From contig NW_003106593.1 of NCBI RefSeq assembly GCF_000003605.2, positions 395,243 to 416,274 of the forward strand: 21,032 nt of DNA, given 5' to 3'. The position numbers were made by a program, and so were the translations under genes. Every line of letters begins with the position of its first letter. Positions within the stretch are counted from its first letter, which is position 1. The DNA is from Saccoglossus kowalevskii. Lineage: Eukaryota; Hemichordata; Enteropneusta; Harrimaniidae. Of the stretch, positions 7,849-17,294 are shown in pieces. A model generated the notes under the pieces. That model did not search any database and had not been told where the DNA came from. It saw only the letters and a list, made by a program, of their open reading frames with translations.

Positions 7849-9126
7849 GTTCCTTGTTTCTAAGACGCGCACCGCTGTACCTTGTATTTCTATGGGCCCT
7901 GTGCTAGGTGCTGTGGAATGCCTGTCTAAGCTGGGAAAACAGCACAAACTCAACTTTGAAGTAATCCTGAACAACCAAATTTATATATGTTGCACATGCA
8001 GGTGTAACAGTTTGTCATATATGTGTTAGGTTACTGTAATATCTTCTGTTGTATTATTGGAACTGTTGTTTATTTCCAGCAGATTGTGTAGTGCTTTGGT
8101 CTGGGTGATGCTGCAACTCTTTGGATGTTTCTTTCTTGTTGTAGTGTTCTTTTGTGAGGTATATTCATTAGCTGGGATACTTAATTGCATGCTTTAGAAT
8201 AGTACTACTGTGCCATGATTGGAGTGCAGATTCTCACTTGTAGATGTGTTTCTCGTGTTTATTATTTGAGAGCTTCATAGGAGATGCCACATTCAACAAT
8301 TGTTGTTGATTGGCAGTGCTGTAACAAAGTCTTCTATTTATCCTAGCATTGAGAGAGATAATTTCTGATGATGCTCTTGGTTCCTATATTAATCCTGTAC
8401 ATCTTTCCTCTCCCTTCGATTTGTAATACTTTCTCTGGTATAATCAAAACTAGTTCTTGGTAACTCTGAGCGTGTTAAATAATTTGTGGTCACTTGATGA
8501 GCTGTCTTCCAGTTGAATCTTTAAGTAGTAAAACACGATTTGTTCACTCAATTAGCAGTCATTCTATCTCTGTTTTACTAATCACTCAGAGAAGTTAGGC
8601 TCCTTCAATCATGTGTGTAATAATTCCTTATTTCTATATTTGATGTTTTTTATCGCTCCAGTTGTTTTCTTGTCTGTTGTTGTTATTGTGTTGTGTTGAC
8701 ATTGGTGTTGATCCACTGTATCACAAATTCACCAATGCTTCATTTTCAAGGTGTTTAGTTTCCACCATTTTATTAATTCATTCTGATAATCACTCCTAGT
8801 ATTGTATGACTTCTTATATACATGTACTAATTTAATGTGATCATCAGTATTTGTCTCATTGCATAAGATCTTAACATTCCCAGACATGTGGTATATGTTG
8901 ACGTTCCCATTACTTTCCTTTCTAGTTCTTGTAAAGCTGATTCCAATCCTATCTCATCCCCTTTCTGTTCCTGGATAATGTCAGCATTCTTTATTCTATG
9001 TTTTTGTCATATTACCTCAAACCCTGCAAATAGAAGTGTGCATGGAATCATGGGAAAAAACGGTGTACATTGCTGTGTGATAGCTGTCATAAAGGTGATT
9101 GACATATCATACTTGTTTTCAACTCT

Positions 9127-9211
9127 GGAAGGACAGTGGGAATCTACCAGGTGTGCTTGTGATTTACACAGGAAAGACAATTGGAATCTACCAGTTGTGC
9201 TGTTATTTGAA
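9127..9211. repeat. Imperfect tandem duplication, about 45-bp period
   Basis: The segment starting GGAAGGACAGTGGGAATCTACC (9127) is repeated from 9171 as GGAAAGACAATTGGAATCTACC, and the similarity continues through a C-CAG-TGTGCT tract. There are two copies, diverged by several substitutions and small indels. No function is evident. Confidence 0.7.
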
Positions 9212-10283
9212 AACAAAAGGTGTTTATGATCTACTGAGTTGCCTATGTGACACAGCTGCTAGCAAGATGACATTCTGATTGGCTCATGTGGAAACCCAGG
9301 TGGTGTACCTGTGTAACTGCCATTCTGCATCCTGGAGCTGCGAGTTATCGCCAATACACACTTCCTTAAGCAATCCCCTATTTTAGTGACTTTATTCATT
9401 GTATTTTTTTGTGCTTTGTTTCTTGTCATTATTTTGACAGGTATTAAAGCCAGAAGCTTTAACTCGATATTTTGGTGTATGTGTATTTCATTTCAGTACT
9501 ATTGTCTTGTCTACCCCATTTTAGCAGTGAAAGAACCTCATGTCCAGTGTGAGTTCTGTGGGTGGCCCTCTCCATTGCAATAAGCAGACCTTTATGACAG
9601 ATAGTATCTTGTAATAATTGTTTGTCATCTTTAAATCTAATTAAAGTTGAAGTTAGTTGATCACTACACTGGATGTGTGTATCTATTCGTGAGTTCGTGA
9701 AGTAGTACGGTTGCTACTGTTTGATCTTCTTTCATTTCAGTAAACTCTTGCTTCAAGACAGGGATTTCTTCTTTAGTTTCCATCCGTTTGGACTGGTTAT
9801 CTTTTTTGGGAGGATCATTCTTTCTTTAACATATATATTATTGTTATAAAAATACAATTCAGAACTTGGAGGAATAAATTTGGCACTCAAAATTATTGAC
9901 GTGATTTGTTTAGTCGAACACTTAACTCGAATCAAAGTATGCTCTGAATCGTGTAGACTTGTTCTTGGATTTGTAAATTACCCATACGACTTTTGTCTAT
10001 GGTATGATTAATTGATTTTCACTCTGAAATGTTCAACAGACCCCCCGAAATGGCAATACCTCCCACTGCAGCCCCAATGTTACCAGTGTTGGAACACACA
10101 CCATCGATATTAACTACATGAACCATAAACCTGATGAATTGAAGCAGAATGTGGATTTGCACTTGAAGGAATATATTTCATATAAATTGTACAAGCGTGG
10201 AAAGCCGAACAATCTGTGTATACCGAAAGCAATGAAACTTGTTAAAGCGGCAATAGCTATGATTTGGGACATTTTTTGTTTGT

Positions 10284-10588
10284 TTAAAGGGCGGTGGTCG
10301 TCGCGCTGCGCATGTGCGACATTTGTGTTGATAAACATTGATTTTCCCACAATCCAATGCGCTCGTCTAATTGAAATCACAAGTATGCTGTTTGACCTGG
10401 ATGCAACTTGTCCTAATTACCACCGGTGACTCCTTCGATACCTTCCAATCACTTGAAAATACCTGATTAAAGCTTAGTACGTCTCAGTTTGTACTCATTG
10501 ATCTGCGAAAAGTCAAAGTCGCCATATTTGTTTATATGAAACCATATATCTCGCGCATGCGTGGCGTGGCGCGACGATTAACGCCTTA
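10284..10588 (+). mobile_element. TTAA-flanked MITE, copy 1 (about 305 bp)
   Basis: The left end is TTAA (10284-10287) followed by AGGGCGGTGGTCGTCGCG. The right end (about 10560-10588) is an eroded inverted version containing GCGACGATTAACGCC, preceded by CGCGCATGCGTGG, which mirrors the CTGCGCATGTGCG near the left end. The interior matches the locus at 16080-16345 almost end to end, which shows that it is a dispersed repeat. It has no coding capacity. A TTAA target with short terminal inverted repeats suggests a piggyBac-type non-autonomous element. However, the tips do not start with the CCC common in that superfamily, so the class is uncertain. Confidence 0.75.
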
Positions 10589-11208
10589 CAAATATAATCT
10601 CATCTTTAAAAAAAGAAAACAAGACTAAAGTAACATAAAATGCGATGTGAAAGCTAAGGGTCGAGTAGATGGGAAGTATAGAAACATGACGCACAACGCA
10701 CATAATTCTGGGAAATGGTCTATAAAATAATGAGTGAGAGGCCACCAGAGAGAGGCTGGCGACGTATTTGACATTTCGCCCACCTTTCTTAATCTTACAC
10801 AATAGAAATCATAGCAGTTCGACAATTGGATAGTGACACCCTTTGTAATTATTTAATTTAATCACTGTGCTCGAATACAAAATAGCCGGTGATTATTATA
10901 AACATGATTGACGTTGATTACTCTAAATGCAAGAAGTTAGTGTGGTCGTCGCCCTACACACCATTATTTTGACGACACATCTTTTTAATACATTACAATA
11001 GAAGCTGTACCTTTGATAGGCTTTAAATTATAGTTTCAGCAAGGGATGTCCTCGAATTCTCGAAATTCGCCAAAATCATTTTTATATATGATCATGCACA
11101 CACTTCACCATAAAGTAGGATATGGAATTATACTATCATCATACTTGACTGGGTTTGTTTTATATTCGGAAACATCGGAAAACAAAGGAACTATTTCATA
11201 CATCTGTC
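10589..11208. other. Intergenic, no gene; possible eroded TTAA-element end at 10937
   Basis: No supported gene. At 10937-10952 the sequence TTAGTGTGGTCGTCGC resembles the left tip of the TTAA elements (TTAAAGGGCGGTGGTCGTCGC) with a few bases lost, and is followed by CCCTACACACC. It could be a solitary eroded terminus, but a matching right end was not found. Confidence 0.35.
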
Positions 11209-11401
11209 TTAAAGGCGGTGGTCGTAAAACAGTGCTTCGAATTTCATGTAAAACAGTGCTTTCTAGCCAAATGGAATTATTATGACCACGAATATTTCAC
11301 TTCACCGGCAGATAATGCAATAATAATCAAAATAGCGCAATTTAACCCAAAATTACGAAAATTTTGAAAATCACCACACAACTACGTATTGCAGTATCTT
11401 T

Positions 11402-11510
11402 GTTGTTGGGACCACTCGGAGATAATATTATCTCCCCTGTTGTTGGGACCACTCAGGGATGCTATTATCTCTCTTGTTGTTGGGACCACTCAGGAATAAG
11501 GGCAGGGATA
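11402..11510. repeat. Left subterminal minisatellite, 37-bp period
   Basis: Units start with TTGTTGGGACCACTC and contain or descend from the palindrome GGAGATAATATTATCTCC (perfect at 11418-11435). There are about two and a half units; the second has GATGCTATTATCTC in place of the palindrome. The reversed counterpart lies at 11853-12012. Confidence 0.85.
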
Positions 11511-11852
11511 TTATTTGGTTTACAAGTTGTTCAATGGGATTGTTTATAGGTATATTTATAAGGTAATGGAAAACCATGTTCAGTATACTAGTAGACACAT
11601 ATACACGGTACTCGGTTACATTTTGTACGTTTAAGTTTTATTATAATACAGCAACCTGTTGAAACATCTTTGGTCACCATAGCACTAACAGCCTATGCCG
11701 ACACTTGCTTCAGTTTGGTTGTGTTTTCTCTCTTATGCTGAGCGATTTTCGTAGATTGATCTGTCAAAATTAAAACGCATAAAATATATAATACAACTCA
11801 ACTATGGACTTTTACAAAACTGGGTGTTATTTGCATCACCGTAGAAAAAATA

Positions 11853-12012
11853 TTATCTCTCTGGTCCCATGTATTGTCGACAACTAGGGAGATAATATTA
11901 TCTCATCTTCATCTTCCCGAGGTATTGGTCATCAAGGTCACGAGAAATGAAGGGATAATATTATTCCCGAGTGATCACAGCAACAAGGGAGATAATATTA
12001 TCCTTCAGTGGT
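11853..12012. repeat. Right subterminal minisatellite, inverted relative to left
   Basis: Contains GAGATAATATTATCTC (11889-11904), GGGATAATATTATTCCC (11952-11968) and GGAGATAATATTATCC (about 11988-12003), with spacers such as GAGTGATCACAGCAACAA that correspond to the reverse complement of the left-array spacer TTGTTGGGACCACTC. The array is more diverged than the left one. Confidence 0.8.
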
Positions 12013-12231
12013 CCAGTGATAGTAATACAAGTTATGTAGTGAATACAAAAAATTGTGGTAATTTTAGTCAAATTGTGCTGTTTCCATTATTTTTGCATGT
12101 TCTCCTGGTGAAGTGAATTATTTACGGTCATAATAATACCATGTAGAAAGTAGTGTTGTAAATAAACAATGTTTTACACGCGTTGAGTCCCAAATCGAAC
12201 AGGACGCGGCGCTACGACCACCGCCCTTTAA

Positions 12232-14920
12232 TAAGAGATGAACAATTTAACAGATTTATGTTAAAATGGAAAATAAGGCTATCAGAAAATATCATAAAGC
12301 TCTAAATATTCAGGTTTGGCCACCTGAATGGAGTGGCTCTCCCCCGAAAACAAACAAACATTTTTAGCGAACTTCGACAATTTGAGAACACCCCTAAATC
12401 ACCAAACAAAAGTAAATGTTGCACGCTGCTAATGTTGAACTGTCGAGCTGAATCGATTTCCGCTGTATCCTGTAATATTAATATTATATGTAATATTATA
12501 TCTCAGACTGAATTCTCAACGTGTCTCAAGATGCGTAAATGCCAGTGTAAAGCCCATGGCGACAATGGCAGGTTATTTATGACCATAATAACACCACTTG
12601 CTCCAACAGTTTCAGTTTCGCCGAATCATACCTTCCAGAGGATATTTGTTGTCATTTAGAGAAGACTCCGTTGCCATGAGTACTAAATAGCATTTAAAAA
12701 AAAACTCGCACACACATTTACCGTTACAGAATGATGAATTGCGATTGATGTCGGGTAAGTCACTCACGTCGTCCTGTTCGGATGGCAGTGGTTTTCGTTT
12801 TCTATGTTTTTTTCCCGCATATAGTATATATTTGTATTCCGAATGACTAGCTTGGTGGACTAGTTGGTATAGTGAGGGTTTATATTGCATACGGCACATA
12901 AGTGTGTAATTATTCTTTTCGAAAACCCCGATATCACTTCATGTACTACGTGGTTGTCAAGCTTTTTGTTTTGTTATTGGATTTGTTGGTGGATTGTGTC
13001 ATCGAATGGTGTAAGTAGTTTGTTTCATGTTTCTGGACTTGATAAACTTAATAGATTTACGGTTGGGTATGTTATTTCCACTTAAATAATCGTAAAGGTG
13101 CTTGGTCAGTCATCGCGACGCGATTATTATTGAGAAAACGCTAAATATCCATATGATAATGCATTTATGTGATAGTCGCAGTGTATCTAAACACATGCTT
13201 TATATCGGAAAAAAATAGACGCGAATTGTTCAAACGCATCTACCCACCGTAACAAAACGCGAAGAGACACTTGCTGAACACTTCAACAGTTACCATCAGA
13301 ATATCACTCATATTCACGGGACTATCGTTCAAACACAATAGGGAATTACAATTAGCGATTGAAAATATAAGTATGTTATCAAAATTTTACCAGCGTTTCT
13401 CTCCAAATTAAGTGTTCCAACATCACTAAAAATGTACGTTACTATTGTATTGTCTGGAAATATCATCTATAATACTATCTAGTCACTGTTAGTGCGCGTA
13501 TATTACAGGCCATATGAAACCACCCTTTTGGGCTGTTACCATGCCGTAATGAGGTACGCGTCTCCTTACAGTGGCTAGGCGCATTGCCACGGTCCATTGC
13601 GTGGTTATATAAGTTATATGTTCGTATAATGTGCGTGTAATTTATACTAATAGAAGAAAATAGTAAAAAGTGGAACAGTAGTACATTTCGAGTCTCCGAT
13701 ATGTGACATTTCAGAGATACGATATAATTCCTGTGTTCATACAATTGTTTAAACATGGCAGGTACATCAAATTTTAAAATGAATTTTCCGCCTTGTAAAC
13801 TTCAAAAATGCGTGTAAAAATTCGAATTGTGTCTTTTTTGTTCAGATATTTTATTTATTAGATGTATTTATTATGCAAGAGGTTAGTATGTTCTAGAAAT
13901 TTATGGCAGGTATGTTTAGCATATGCTATTAATTATTATCGTCGCATGAATTTGTTTTGTAAATAGGCTTTCATTGACTTTCATTTCCGGGTGATGGAGT
14001 TACTAACTGACGCAAAAACATCGACTCTATTTAAAGCTATACTGTGGATTTGTTTGTGTTTATTTTTCTTCGCATGAGCTGTGATGCAAAAAAAGGTTCA
14101 ATTACATGCAGTTATGACATTGCTTGCTGTGTGCTGGACATATATATTTATTTCTTCAATGATTCTTTCCGCCGTATTTTCATTCTAACTGTTATACTCT
14201 TGTTGGCTCTATATTGTAACATTTTGTTTCAGTGTGTTGACAGCTACTGGACTATTTACCTCTTTAATTGGTAATTTATTTTAACCATTCAGATGCCTGA
14301 CATATTTGAAGGCACTTATTTAGGTCTGATCCGCTTCTCTCAGCAGTCTCTCAGTTGTGAGTAGCTGATACCACAAATTAGTCTGTTCCTAATGCCAGTG
14401 AGTTATTTTTGTAAATGTAGCGAAATTACATGTTACAGCAAGGATCTTCAAATCAGATCTTTACTTGTCCAATAGTTCATTTGCTTCCTGGGTTCGAGTA
14501 AAGAAAACGTAATGCTTAACAATATATTACATTCTTTTTTTGTGTCAGCGCCCGCAGTCGATAAACGACCGACGGCAGATGAATACTTTCTGTACACCAG
14601 TGTTCTCATATGCATATATAATTTTTGCAGTGCTCCTATAAGCAGGATTTTGCTAGTATCTACAGATCATTTTCTGTGGGTGTACCATATACGGGAGCTT
14701 GACAGATCATATTGCAGTGTTGTTATCGATATAAGGTGTTCTTGAGTTAGTATTAAAACAAAAACTACATGTATAGTTGTGTCTAACAGAAGCCATCGAG
14801 ATAATATACCCACACTTTCGGATACATTTCCTGTGTTCGACTTATTTGCTTACCCTGAGCAAAATCAACTCTGTGACATTATAAACCCCAAAAGTTGCTT
14901 CTTATCCTCGGCATGTCGTC
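12232..14920. other. Gene-poor stretch, no gene recognised
   Basis: No domain, splice-supported exon or RNA gene could be identified on either strand. Frames of 60-108 codons occur but look like chance openings in AT-rich DNA. Minor structures seen are a short palindrome ATCGCG-A-CGCGAT at 13112-13124 and an AT-only palindromic patch near 12475-12500. The minus-strand frame over 13475-13756 has a denser, more protein-like start-proximal part but no recognisable motif. Confidence 0.45.
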
Positions 14921-14927
14921 ACTTCTT

Positions 14928-14956
14928 TCCTTCTTCCTTCTTCTTCTTTCTTCCCT
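14928..14956. repeat. Polypyrimidine tract (CTT-rich)
   Basis: A nearly pure C/T run of CTT, CTTT and CCTT units on the + strand. It introduces the pyrimidine-rich degenerate repeat region that follows. It could form triplex DNA, but nothing else is implied. Confidence 0.7.
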
Positions 14957-15410
14957 GATTCAACAAGTCCTGTTCATCCAGTTATTTACAACTTTACAAC
15001 TATATTCTGTATCTCTGATTTACTGTCAGCGTTATACTTAGTGTTATTTTTCCTGTTACTTTCTCACAATTACCGTTATTACCGTTATTCTTTTATCACT
15101 GTTTCTGTTACTTTCTCCTACTTATGGTTTACGTAAATTATTGTTATCATCACTGTTCTTGTTCCGAATATTTACTCCAACTCATGCTTACCCCGTGTTT
15201 ACTGTCCTTATAACTCACCGCTCTTGTTTCTGTTACTTACTCATAGTTATAGTTACCGTGTCTTATCGGTATACGCTGTCACTGCTATTGTAACTCACTG
15301 ATTCTATTATGTTACTTTCTTCTACTCAAACATGCCATTCTTTCACGTGATTGTAGCTCGCTGTTCTTGTCCGGTTACTTATTCCTACTTATTGTTAGTA
15401 TTATTGTAAT

Positions 15411-15915
15411 TGTCACACGCAACGTAATATTACCGTAATTGGTATAGTACAGGTGTGATGGTTCAAATACCAAAATGGCAACAGTAACAGAAAGACTTCC
15501 CTGGCGGCGATGATAAAATACGAACACGGAGCCAACAGATGAGGTTTCAACTGGTACTGGTATTATTATACTCTGCAAACATCAAGTACAATAACTCGGT
15601 AAAACTCCAAACCTCCAATAACTAGATACTTAAACTCCACCACAATTCAACGAGATCTCCGATCTGATCTCAGTGCTGAACAACTCCCCTATATATACCC
15701 GCACTGTCTATAAATAGACCATTACATCAGCATACATAATGAGTCTTGAACTTACTACCAATTTCTAGAATGTTCCATTAACTTCCATTGCCTCCTACAG
15801 TGTTCTATTACCTATTCAACCATTTTCTAAAAAATATAGAATATTCCACCCAGACACAGTACGATTCTAGAACATTCTCAGTGACACGGAAGTGGTAAAT
15901 AAGTCGTATGCGACA
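15411..15915 (-). mobile_element. Solo LTR, 505 bp, 5-bp target duplication GTAAT
   Basis: The element begins TGTCACACGC (15411) and ends TATGCGACA (15915), giving the TG...CA termini of LTRs with a short inverted TGTC/GACA tip. It is flanked on both sides by GTAAT (15406-15410 and 15916-15920), a 5-bp target-site duplication as made by retroelement DDE integrases. It interrupts a degenerate repeat that resumes on the other side. There is no internal domain and no second LTR, so it is a solo LTR left by recombination. Orientation is taken from the promoter elements: enhancer-like sites then TATA read on the minus strand, placing U3 at the high-coordinate end. No clear polyadenylation signal was seen in the presumed R region. 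The family is not recognised. Confidence 0.85.
15690..15877 (-). promoter_or_regulatory. LTR promoter with heat-shock-element-like cluster and TATA box
   Basis: Two perfect three-unit heat-shock elements of the form TTCnnGAAnnTTC are present: TTCTAGAACATTC at 15865-15877 and TTCTAGAATGTTC at 15763-15775. Between them lies a two-unit GAATATTC (15839-15846). Read on the minus strand they lie upstream of TATATATA (15690-15697) and of a palindromic TATA-like GTCTATAAATAGAC (15706-15719). The predicted start would be near 15660. The three-unit inverted nGAAn array is the established binding site of HSF. That HSF drives this LTR is inference from the sites, their spacing of about 65 bp from the TATA and their position in U3. 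Confidence 0.6.
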
Positions 15916-16079
15916 GTAATAGTTATCAATTGTTTCCTGTTCCTGTTACTTACTCCTGCGTATGCTTACAGCTACCTGTTGTTATTGACCCGCACACGCT
16001 CTGGATAACACTACGATAAAGACTTTCCGTTTTCGGCATTATGAAATACTTTCGGGAGAAAAAGAAAGATAATTTATAA

Positions 16080-16345
16080 TTAAAGGGCGGTGGTCGTCGC
16101 AATGTGCATGTTCGACATTTGTGTTGATAAACATTGATTTCCCCACAATCCAATACACTCTTCTAATGGAAATCACAAGTATGAGGTTTGACCTGGGCGC
16201 GACTTGCCCTAATTATCGCCGTTGACTCCTTCGATACCTTCCAATCACCTAAAAAATACCTAATTACAGCTTGGTAACGTCTCAGTTTGTACTCGTTGAT
16301 GTGCGTAACTGTCAAAGTCGCCATCTTTGTTGATATGAGAGCCAT
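16080..16345 (+). mobile_element. TTAA-flanked MITE, copy 2 (right end missing)
   Basis: TTAA (16080-16083) is followed by AGGGCGGTGGTCGTCGC, and then by about 260 bp closely matching copy 1 at 10284-10550, including TTGTGTTGATAAACATTGATT and CTCCTTCGATACCTTCCAATC. The match ends around the shared CCATAT at 16345, and no right terminal inverted repeat follows. It is either 3'-truncated or interrupted. It has the same orientation as copy 1 and no coding capacity. Confidence 0.8.
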
Positions 16346-16510
16346 ATGTACTGTATTTTTCTGCATAGAAACCAAAGAATTTCACGATGTCGAAAATAAA
16401 AAGTTTTTATCGCAGTGTTTAGATCCTGTAATTTACTCCAATTATTAACTAACTGATTTTATATTTTTTCGAGGTCAGAATTTCCATAACTGTACCACGA
16501 CTAAAATGGC

Positions 16511-16763
16511 AAGAACACGTCGTGGCGTAATACGTGTAACAGGCAGCAAATAATACGTGGTTGCAGTGAAGTAATATACTAGAAATGAACAGAAAAATAC
16601 ATGGTTGTTGCGACGTATTACAAGTAATATACGACAATAGAAGATAACACGTGGTTAGTTACACTTATGAAAAATACTAGTAATGAGCAGAATACAATAC
16701 ATGTTGTATGGACACAATACATGTAACGTTTAACTTGTGCAGAAGAAATAATACATATATACC
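16511..16763. repeat. Degenerate minisatellite, about 48-bp period
   Basis: Related units start near 16551 (TAATACGTGGTTGCAG), 16597 (ATACATGGTTGTTGCG), 16645 (AACACGTGGTTAGTT) and 16695 (CAATACATGTTGTATGG). Partial units lie at 16511 and 16741. Each unit carries an ATACRTGG word, a TAATATAC-like word and an ATGARCAGAA-like end. The copies are strongly diverged. It lies between the MITE and the GPCR gene, about 530 bp upstream of the GPCR start. Confidence 0.6.
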
Positions 16764-17294
16764 CAATATAAATCCTTGGTCAACGCAGTTAGGATACTGT
16801 TGCATCATTGGAGAATCTGGTCGGCAAGAAGTCAGTGAAGTATAATTAGGTTTCATACCAGAATTGGAATTTGTAAACAGGAAATGTGTTCCAGACTTTT
16901 ATATGAGAAAACATTAGTTTTGTGATTGAAATTCCAGCGAAAACCATCTGGAGTGAGCAGTCATGATCAGTTGGATCAACCCGGGGATCAACCAGTGTAG
17001 TTGAATTGGCTTCAACTTGTGTATTTTCAACATTGTAATGGTGCTGTTAACAATTTGATTTTATAAACTATCACCCGTTTTAATTTTGTAAAATGTTGCT
17101 GCTTTACTTATTAGTTCTATGTGTGAAGTAGTCCTGCTCTTCAAGTTTATACATTGTCGTCCATGGGGAGTTTAATTAATTCTAATATAACGAGATACAT
17201 GTAATGGGACAACTCGTCGTATTTCGTATTAAAACGGGCTAGTGTACTGTAAATCATTTACACATGCACGTGTGGCATATTGTGGCACAGAAAA
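16764..17294 (+). promoter_or_regulatory. Upstream region of the GPCR gene, promoter not resolved
   Basis: This is the 530 bp before the GPCR start codon. No canonical TATA plus initiator arrangement stands out. A CACGTG E-box lies in the CATGCACGTGTGG tract at about 17264-17276. A 5' UTR intron cannot be excluded: TGTGGCACAG ends at 17290, five bases before the ATG, and could be a weak 3' splice site. Nothing else is supported. Confidence 0.25.

Larger units (their letters stand above)
7261..10283. other. Gene-poor stretch, no gene recognised
   Basis: Several frames of 60-110 codons are open on either strand, but none has a recognisable domain and most lack an ATG. Two local structures are listed separately: the inverted repeat at 7814-7848 and the imperfect duplication at 9127-9211. 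The first few hundred bases may be the 3' non-coding end of the DIRS-like element. A + strand frame from 10028, preceded by a possible splice acceptor (caacag, 10034-10039), runs into the MITE at 10284 and is discussed under findings. Confidence 0.45.
11209..12231. mobile_element. Foldback-like TTAA element (about 1.02 kb)
   Basis: The left end TTAA-AGGCGGTGGTCGTA (11209 onward) and the right end TACGACCACCGCCCT-TTAA (ending 12231) are inverted copies differing by one base. Inside each arm, about 190-220 bp from the tips, lies a minisatellite built from a 16- to 18-bp palindrome around GAGATAATATTATCTC. The units of the right array are the reverse complement of those on the left, so the element is a large imperfect palindrome. 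Near the left tip GTAAAACAGTGCTT occurs twice (11224, 11248). There is no transposase; the open frames inside are short and featureless. It shares terminal sequence but not interior with the MITEs at 10284 and 16080, so it would depend on the same trans-acting transposase. This is inference. Confidence 0.75.
15050..15960. repeat. Degenerate CTGTTACT-type repeat, interrupted by a solo LTR
   Basis: Variants of CTGTTACTTACTCCTAC recur near 15054, 15105, 15165, 15231, 15310 and 15372, with irregular spacing of about 50-80 bp, linked by CACTG-TTCTTGTT and TTACCGT-like words. The same word appears once more at 15941-15958 (CTGTTACTTACTCC), on the far side of the inserted LTR at 15411-15915. The repeat is old and diverged, and I cannot set an exact unit length by eye. 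Confidence 0.55.

Noticed and set aside
12850-12905. tRNA-like or SINE-like sequence (GGTGGACTAGTTGGTATAGTG)
   Set aside because: It resembles an A box loosely, but there is no B box at the right distance and no cloverleaf could be drawn.
13475-13756. Minus-strand 93-codon frame with a denser central part (NLYNHAMDRGNAPSHCKETRT)
   Set aside because: No recognisable domain, no splice support, and one open frame of this length is expected by chance.
14485-14500. B-box-like GGGTTCGAGTA
   Set aside because: No A box upstream and no acceptor stem, so it is not a tRNA or SINE head.
15375-15578. 67-codon minus-strand frame downstream of the LTR TATA box
   Set aside because: It lies across the R-U5 part of the LTR and its flank, lacks an ATG start and has no motif. 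It is probably untranslated leader.
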